From Deltaproteobacteria bacterium (GTDB lineage: Bacteria; Myxococcota_A; Polyangia; Haliangiales; Haliangiaceae): a DNA stretch of 5,762 nucleotides. Location of the stretch: NCBI GenBank assembly GCA_013813945.1, contig JACCQV010000875.1:1-5762 (forward strand), in the 5' to 3' direction. Under the pieces are notes generated by a model. The model saw nothing but the letters and a program-made list of their open reading frames with translations. It ran no database searches and was not told the origin of the DNA. The translations under genes and the position numbers were made by a program. Positions 1 through 3,520 of this stretch are shown here, piece by piece (the first letter of the stretch is position 1; each line of letters opens with the position of its first letter).

Positions 1-269
1 CCTGTGATCTTGTCGGCGCCGACCTTCACCGAGGCCGTGCCGCCATCCTTGACCTTGTGGCACGTGCGCTCCGCCGTGACGACCGCGCCGTTCTCGCACG
101 TGGCGGAGAAGTCCCAGCACACGTCGACCTCGCTCTTGCCTTCTTTCTGAGTGAGCACGCAATCGATCGCGGGACCCTCGACGGTCCGGCACTGGACGTC
201 GACGTAGACCTTCTCGGAGCAGCCGGCCATCGCGGCGATGACGATCACGAGTGCAGCGCGGTTATTCAT
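1..269 (-). CDS. Small cysteine-rich lipoprotein, partial (C-terminus beyond left edge)
   Basis: Reading the minus strand from the ATG at 269-267 gives an open frame of 89 codons that leaves the window without a stop. The N-terminus (MNNRAALVIVIAAMAGC) is a short type II signal peptide: a basic start, a hydrophobic stretch, and the lipobox M14-A15-G16-C17. The residue after the cysteine is Ser, which by the E. coli +2 rule suggests outer-membrane sorting. The visible mature part is small and polar with five more cysteines (about residues 27, 37, 51, 58 and 70), which would allow disulfides in the periplasm or at the cell surface. I do not recognise the family and assign no function. No clear Shine-Dalgarno sequence precedes the ATG. 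It is divergent from the YbgF-like gene. The signal peptide and consistent G/C third positions make it much more likely than the overlapping plus-strand frame at 57-362. Confidence 0.72.
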   Translation of the reverse strand, partial: MNNRAALVIVIAAMAGCSEKVYVDVQCRTVEGPAIDCVLTQKEGKSEVDVCWDFSATCENGAVVTAERTCHKVKDGGTASVKVGADKIT

Positions 270-371
270 GTGGGGACTGTACGGCGGAAGCGCTCCGACA
301 GGTCGTCTCACGCTCGCAGGAGCGTAGATCGCTGGGCCTCGCGATCGGCTGGAGCGCCCTGACGTAGCGAA

Positions 372-401
372 GCGCTTGCATAAGCGCACGCGAGATTTTT
401 T
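372..401. repeat. Perfect 6-bp inverted repeat followed by a T6 tract
   Basis: GCGCTT (372-377) and AAGCGC (382-387) are perfect complements around the 4-base spacer GCAT. The left arm overlaps the palindrome AAGCGCTT (370-377). A run of six T lies at 396-401, eight bases beyond the right arm. The spacing is too wide for a standard intrinsic terminator, and no plus-strand gene ends upstream. An operator, or structure in a 5' leader of the gene starting at 439, is more plausible. This is an inference from symmetry and position only. Confidence 0.3.
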
Positions 402-428
402 GCGTCGGTGGTGTGCGCAGCCTACCAT
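400..428 (+). promoter_or_regulatory. Weak sigma70-like promoter candidate ahead of the YbgF-like gene
   Basis: TTGCGT (400-405) and TACCAT (423-428) are separated by 17 bases. The first matches the -35 consensus at 3 of 6 positions and the second matches the -10 consensus at 4 of 6. Initiation would fall around 435, only a few bases before the ATG at 439, giving a nearly leaderless mRNA. That would fit the absence of a Shine-Dalgarno sequence before this gene, but the match is weak and could be chance. Confidence 0.2.
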
Positions 429-438
429 TTTCGGTGCG

Positions 439-1326
439 ATGACCCGACACGCGTACTGGCTCCTGTTCGTGATCGGTTGCGCGTCGCCCATGTCGGCGAT
501 GCGCGACGACAACCGCCGCCTCAACACGACGGTATCGGAGCTCCGCGCCGATCGACGTACGCAGGAGCGCAAGGTGCGCGACCTGCAACATCAGCTCGAC
601 AAGCTGCGCGCGACGCAGGTCAGCGCGGTGATGGCGGCGTTGCCGCCGCTGCCAGTCGAGGTCGCTGCACCGCCATCTGCAAGCGCTCCGTCGGACGGTT
701 CTCGCGTGGTCGCGATCACCGAAGACGGTACCGAGATCGTGTACGAAGGCGATGCTGCCGCCGGCAAGAGCGCGATGCTCGACGAGGAGACGCCGGCGCC
801 GCGCCGCGCGCGTCCGCTGCCGCCGGTGATCGAGATCAGCAGCGGTGACCGAGCCGACACGCGTCGGATGCCGCCGGTGTCCGCACGCACCGCGCGGGTG
901 ACCACACGGGAGCGCGAGGCTGCGCCCGAGCGGTCCGATGACGCGGGCGTCGAGTATCGCGCCGCGGTCGAGCTCGTGAAGGGCGGCAATCACGCGGACG
1001 CGATCACCGGGCTGCGTGGCTTCCTTCGCCGATTCCCGCGTCACGACTACGCCGACAATGCGCAGTACTGGCTCGGCGAGGCGTTCTACGCGCAGAAGGA
1101 CTACCCGCACGCACTCGGGGAGTTCCGCAACGTCATCGAGACCTACCCGCGTGGCAACAAGGTCCCCGACGCGCTACTCAAAGTAGGATACTGCTATCAC
1201 GCGCTCGGTCAGGCCGAGAAGGCGAAGGCGGTCCTGGAGCAAGTCGTGAATCTCTATCCAAAGACCGAGCCCGCTGCGCTCGCCGCGAAGCGGTTGGGTG
1301 ACGGCGCGATGGGAGAATCGCAATGA
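439..1326 (+). CDS. ybgF: YbgF/CpoB-like TPR lipoprotein
   Basis: This encodes 295 residues. The N-terminus is a lipoprotein signal with the lipobox V11-I12-G13-C14; Ala follows the cysteine, suggesting outer-membrane anchoring facing the periplasm. Residues about 18-60 are charged and heptad-like (NRRLNTTVSELRADRR and following), a likely coiled coil. A Pro/Ala- and Arg-rich linker spans about 65-165. Three TPR units follow at about 171-203, 205-240 and 242-277 (for example YWLGEAFYAQKDYPHAL). Coiled coil plus C-terminal TPRs is the YbgF/CpoB layout; E. coli CpoB links the Tol-Pal machine with peptidoglycan synthesis at division. No tol or pal genes are in view, so the exact role is inferred. 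The in-frame TTG at 376 was rejected because it would put a basic 21-residue leader ahead of the signal peptide. No Shine-Dalgarno is evident. The stop overlaps the next ATG by 4 bases, implying translational coupling. Confidence 0.85.
   Translation: MTRHAYWLLFVIGCASPMSAMRDDNRRLNTTVSELRADRRTQERKVRDLQHQLDKLRATQVSAVMAALPPLPVEVAAPPSASAPSDGSRVVAITEDGTEIVYEGDAAAGKSAMLDEETPAPRRARPLPPVIEISSGDRADTRRMPPVSARTARVTTREREAAPERSDDAGVEYRAAVELVKGGNHADAITGLRGFLRRFPRHDYADNAQYWLGEAFYAQKDYPHALGEFRNVIETYPRGNKVPDALLKVGYCYHALGQAEKAKAVLEQVVNLYPKTEPAALAAKRLGDGAMGESQ
1311..1315 (+). promoter_or_regulatory. Ribosome binding site of the LysM gene
   Basis: GGGAG lies within the last codons of the YbgF-like gene, 7 bases before the ATG at 1323. 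The spacing is ideal and it fixes the start of the LysM gene despite the 4-base overlap. Confidence 0.7.
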
Positions 1327-2576
1327 ACCGCGCGTTGTTCACGATCGCCACGCTCGTGCCTGCTGCTGCGCTCGCTCAGCCGATCGGCCAGGGTGGGGCA
1401 GGACCGACAGGCGACGTCAGCCTCGATCTCGATCCTGGCTCGCGCCCCGCGCCCACGCCACGTCCCGCTCCGGTCGAGAGGCCGGCGCCCGCGGCGCAAC
1501 CGAACATCATCGTCGTCGGTCCCGACGGCAAGATCACGTCGACGGCTCCAGCGCCTGCCGAGAACGGCTACTTCGTCTCGGGCGGGAATCCAGCACCGGG
1601 TGTCGGCATGGATGCGCCGGCCGAGATCCACACGGGCGCACTTCCGGATCTCCACGTCGTCCGCAGCGGCGACACCCTCTGGGATATCTCGTTCTACTAC
1701 TTCAACGACCCGTGGCAGTGGCCCAAGGTGTGGTCGTACAACCCGCAGATCACGAACCCCCACTGGATCTATCCAGGTGACCTCGTCCGGCTGTTGCCGC
1801 GCGGTGTGTTCGTCAATGCCCCGGAAGCCGGACCCGAGGCCACGCCGGATACCGGCAATCGCGATGCGGTGCCCGCACCGGCGAAGAAGTTCGAGGTCGC
1901 TCTCAAGCAGACCGCGTTCGTCGAGAAGAAGCAGCTCGATGACTCCGTGACGATCGATGGTGCCGTCGACGAGAAGGGTCTCCTCGGCGATGGCGACTCC
2001 GTTTACCTGAGCTACCCGGCGGGCAAGCCGCCCAAGGTCGGTCAGCGCTATTCGATCTATGTGCCCGGTACGAAGGCGAAGCAGGGCGACAAGGTGTTCG
2101 GCTCGTACGTCACGATCCTCGGCACGCTCGAGGTCGTCAGCGTCAAGCAGGACAAGCGAGCGCGTGGCGTGATCGTTTCTGCGAACCAGGAGATCGAGCG
2201 CGGCGCGAAGGTCGGCCCGCTCGTCAAGGCGTACAAGACCGTGCCGCCGGTGCAACCGAAGGTCGATCTGCAGGGAACGATCGTCGGTTTGCTCACGCGC
2301 GATCAGCTGATCGGTGACGGCGAGGTCGTGTTTCTCTCGCTCGGCAAGCAAACCGGCGTCGTGGTCGGCAATCGGATGACGGTCGTCCGTCGCGGTGATG
2401 CGATGCCCGAGAAGATGTCGAACGAGGTCGGAAGCGATGACCGCCGGTTCCCCGCGCGTGCGCTCGGCGAGATTGTCGTCGTGGAGGTCGGTGACAAGAT
2501 CTCGGTCGGTCTCGTCACGCTGTCGGTCCAGGAGATGAGCGTGGGTGACATCGTGATGATGCAGGTGCCGAAGTGA
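1323..2576 (+). CDS. Secreted LysM peptidoglycan-binding protein
   Basis: This encodes 417 residues. Residues 1-18 form a Sec signal peptide ending AALA before Gln19, so the protein is periplasmic or exported and not lipidated. A disordered Pro/Ala-rich stretch (about 40-58) precedes a single LysM domain at about 110-158: HVVRSGDTLWDIS, then DPWQWPKVWSYNP, then IYPGDLVRLLP. The extended tryptophan-rich middle resembles LysM proteins of delta-proteobacteria. LysM binds N-acetylglucosamine-containing glycans such as peptidoglycan. The C-terminal half is beta-rich and appears duplicated: about 208-300 and 312-412 share GDG-x-V-[YF]-LS, a VG-x-R element, LG-x(2)-x-VV-x-V and a closing QE[IM]-x(2)-G pattern. 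I do not recognise this domain with certainty; it vaguely resembles the FlgT C-terminal barrel. No hydrolase motif was seen, so a structural or scaffold role with the upstream TPR lipoprotein is inferred. A good Shine-Dalgarno and the ATGA overlap support the start. Confidence 0.88.
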   Translation: MNRALFTIATLVPAAALAQPIGQGGAGPTGDVSLDLDPGSRPAPTPRPAPVERPAPAAQPNIIVVGPDGKITSTAPAPAENGYFVSGGNPAPGVGMDAPAEIHTGALPDLHVVRSGDTLWDISFYYFNDPWQWPKVWSYNPQITNPHWIYPGDLVRLLPRGVFVNAPEAGPEATPDTGNRDAVPAPAKKFEVALKQTAFVEKKQLDDSVTIDGAVDEKGLLGDGDSVYLSYPAGKPPKVGQRYSIYVPGTKAKQGDKVFGSYVTILGTLEVVSVKQDKRARGVIVSANQEIERGAKVGPLVKAYKTVPPVQPKVDLQGTIVGLLTRDQLIGDGEVVFLSLGKQTGVVVGNRMTVVRRGDAMPEKMSNEVGSDDRRFPARALGEIVVVEVGDKISVGLVTLSVQEMSVGDIVMMQVPK

Positions 2577-2606
2577 CGCGACCCCATAGCGGGCGACCCA
2601 GCTGAT

Positions 2607-2635
2607 CGGGCAGCGGCACGTGCACCGTATATAAG
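2607..2635 (+). promoter_or_regulatory. Candidate promoter at an AT-rich island upstream of dprA
   Basis: TATAAG (2630-2635), within the AT-rich string TATATAAGG (2628-2636), matches the -10 consensus at 5 of 6 positions and stands out in GC-rich DNA. Seventeen bases upstream is CGGGCA (2607-2612), a poor -35 matching 3 of 6. Initiation near 2642 would give a leader of about 84 bases before the GTG at 2726. The palindrome GCACGTGC (2616-2623) lies in the spacer and could bind a regulator. The -10 is suggestive; the whole promoter is tentative. Confidence 0.3.
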
Positions 2636-2645
2636 GAAGGGGCCC

Positions 2646-2659
2646 CGGCCAAGCGGCCG
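2646..2659. repeat. Short GC hairpin in the leader region of dprA
   Basis: CGGCC (2646-2650) and GGCCG (2655-2659) are perfect complements around AAGC, adjacent to the palindrome GGGGCCCC (2639-2646). No T tract follows on either strand, so this is not a convincing intrinsic terminator for the LysM gene. It may be leader structure or chance. Confidence 0.25.
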
Positions 2660-2686
2660 AAATTGCTCATCCGGGCCGTCTCGCAC

Positions 2687-2713
2687 TTGACGGGGCGGTC
2701 GCAGGTAGCTAAT
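2687..2713 (+). promoter_or_regulatory. Second candidate promoter immediately upstream of dprA
   Basis: TTGACG (2687-2692) matches the -35 consensus at 5 of 6 positions. GCTAAT (2708-2713) matches the -10 at 4 of 6 with a short 15-base spacer; TAATTG (2710-2715) has better spacing (17) but poorer sequence. Initiation near 2720 would place the GTG at 2726 almost at the 5' end of the mRNA. This agrees with the lack of a Shine-Dalgarno before dprA but is unproven. Confidence 0.3.
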
Positions 2714-2725
2714 TGCATTCCCCCT

Positions 2726-3520
2726 GTGACCACACGCGTGCTGACCTCGGGAGGGTTTCCCCGGCGCCTCGAAGCGCTCGGCTGGAAGCAAACCGTGCGC
2801 GCTCGCGGCGAGCTCGGCGGTGATGAGCCGGCGGTCGCGATCGTGGGAGCACGTGCGGCGACCGCGATCGGGATGAGCCGCGCACATGCGATCGCGAAGC
2901 ACCTCGCGAGCCGCGGTGTTCGCATCGTCTCAGGCGGGGCGCTCGGGATCGATGGTGCCGCGCATCGCGGCGCACTCACCGGCGGGGGGCCCACCACCGT
3001 CGTGCTCGGCTCCGGCCTCGACGTGCCGTACCCGGTGCGTCACCGACCGCTGTTCGCCGAGATTCTCGCGCGAGGCGGTGCGCTGGTCAGCCTGGTGGCC
3101 GACGACGCACAGCCGCGCCCCGGGATGTTCGTCGGTCGCAACCCGCTGATCGCGGCGCTCGCAGACGCGGTCCTCGTGATCGAAGCGGATGTGCACTCGG
3201 GGTCGCTGTCGACGGCGCGGGCCGCGCGGACGCAGGGTCGCGTGCTCGCCGCATGGCCCGGCAGCCGAGGTTGTGATCGCCTGCTCGCAACGGGCGCGGG
3301 AGTTCTCGAGAGCGAGCTCGATGCAGAGCTCGCGGCGCGCGGCCAGCTCCGGCAGCGCGAAGTCGCTCCGCTCGACCCGGTCGCCACCCAGGTCCGCGCC
3401 GCCCTCCTGGCCGGCTGCACCTCGGTCGACGCGATCGTTCTCCATACCGGCCTTGCGGTGCGTGCAGTCTTGCGCGCGCTGCCTCTGATCGAGAGCTCGT
3501 TCCCAGCGAGGAAGCAGTGA
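2726..3520 (+). CDS. dprA: Short DNA-processing protein DprA/Smf
   Basis: This encodes 264 residues from GTG. DprA is a cytoplasmic protein that binds incoming single-stranded DNA in transformation and loads RecA. Visible family marks: FPRRLEAL (11-18), the equivalent of the usual YPxxL strand; the Rossmann core AVAIVGAR (36-43); IVSGGALGIDGAAHRGAL (67-84); VVLGSGLDVPYP (92-103); RPGMFVGRNPLIAAL (131-145); HSGSLSTARAARTQGR (157-172); and PGSRGCDRLLATGA (178-191). A compact winged-helix-like end follows at about 215-255. The family is usually about 360 residues; this one lacks the N-terminal SAM/HhH-like domain. RNR is replaced by RNP, and the loop after PGS is shortened. The GTG was chosen because it retains the FPRRL strand and avoids the unlikely upstream TTG at 2663. 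GTG 2738 is also possible. GTG 2795 has a better Shine-Dalgarno (GGAAG 2784-2788) but would remove the conserved FPRRL strand. Its stop overlaps the topA start. Confidence 0.87.
   Translation: MTTRVLTSGGFPRRLEALGWKQTVRARGELGGDEPAVAIVGARAATAIGMSRAHAIAKHLASRGVRIVSGGALGIDGAAHRGALTGGGPTTVVLGSGLDVPYPVRHRPLFAEILARGGALVSLVADDAQPRPGMFVGRNPLIAALADAVLVIEADVHSGSLSTARAARTQGRVLAAWPGSRGCDRLLATGAGVLESELDAELAARGQLRQREVAPLDPVATQVRAALLAGCTSVDAIVLHTGLAVRAVLRALPLIESSFPARKQ
3508..3512 (+). promoter_or_regulatory. Ribosome binding site of topA
   Basis: GAGGA ends 4 bases before the GTG at 3517, inside the last codons of dprA. It supports the upstream topA start, and therefore the reality of the long lysine-rich extension, over internal starts at 3871 or 3979. 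Confidence 0.55.

Larger units (their letters stand above)
270..438. other. Divergent intergenic region with clustered short inverted repeats
   Basis: This 169-base gap separates two divergent lipoprotein genes, so any promoters for both should lie here. It holds several short perfect inverted repeats: CGGA/TCCG at 285-288 and 294-297; CGCTC/GAGCG at 311-315 and 320-324; GATCGC/GCGATC at 327-332 and 341-346; and GCGCTT/AAGCGC at 372-377 and 382-387. The octamer GAAGCGCT occurs twice, at 287-294 and 369-376. Short palindromes are common by chance in GC-rich DNA, so only their density is notable. No protein-coding frame with a credible start and coding signature was seen here. Confidence 0.5.

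Noticed and set aside
57..362. 101-codon plus-strand open frame
   Set aside because: It is antisense to the small lipoprotein and crosses its start region; it has no signal, motif or ribosome site.
372..401. Intrinsic terminator (GCGCTT/AAGCGC stem plus T6)
   Set aside because: The T run starts eight bases after the stem, and no gene ends upstream on the plus strand; it lies between divergent genes.
376..438. Upstream TTG start for the YbgF-like gene
   Set aside because: It would put 21 mostly basic residues ahead of a well-formed lipoprotein signal; ATG 439 gives a normal signal length.
262..1110. 282-codon minus-strand open frame
   Set aside because: It overlaps the YbgF-like gene and the divergent gap and ends inside the start of the better-supported small lipoprotein gene. 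Composition is typical of a shadow frame.
1254..2351. 365-codon minus-strand open frame
   Set aside because: It is antisense to the LysM gene, which has a signal peptide, LysM domain and Shine-Dalgarno; the reverse translation is Arg/Asp/Leu-rich without recognisable motifs.
2663..2725. Upstream TTG start for dprA
   Set aside because: The added 21 residues do not resemble the DprA N-terminal domain, the codon has no ribosome site, and the stretch looks like non-coding regulatory sequence.
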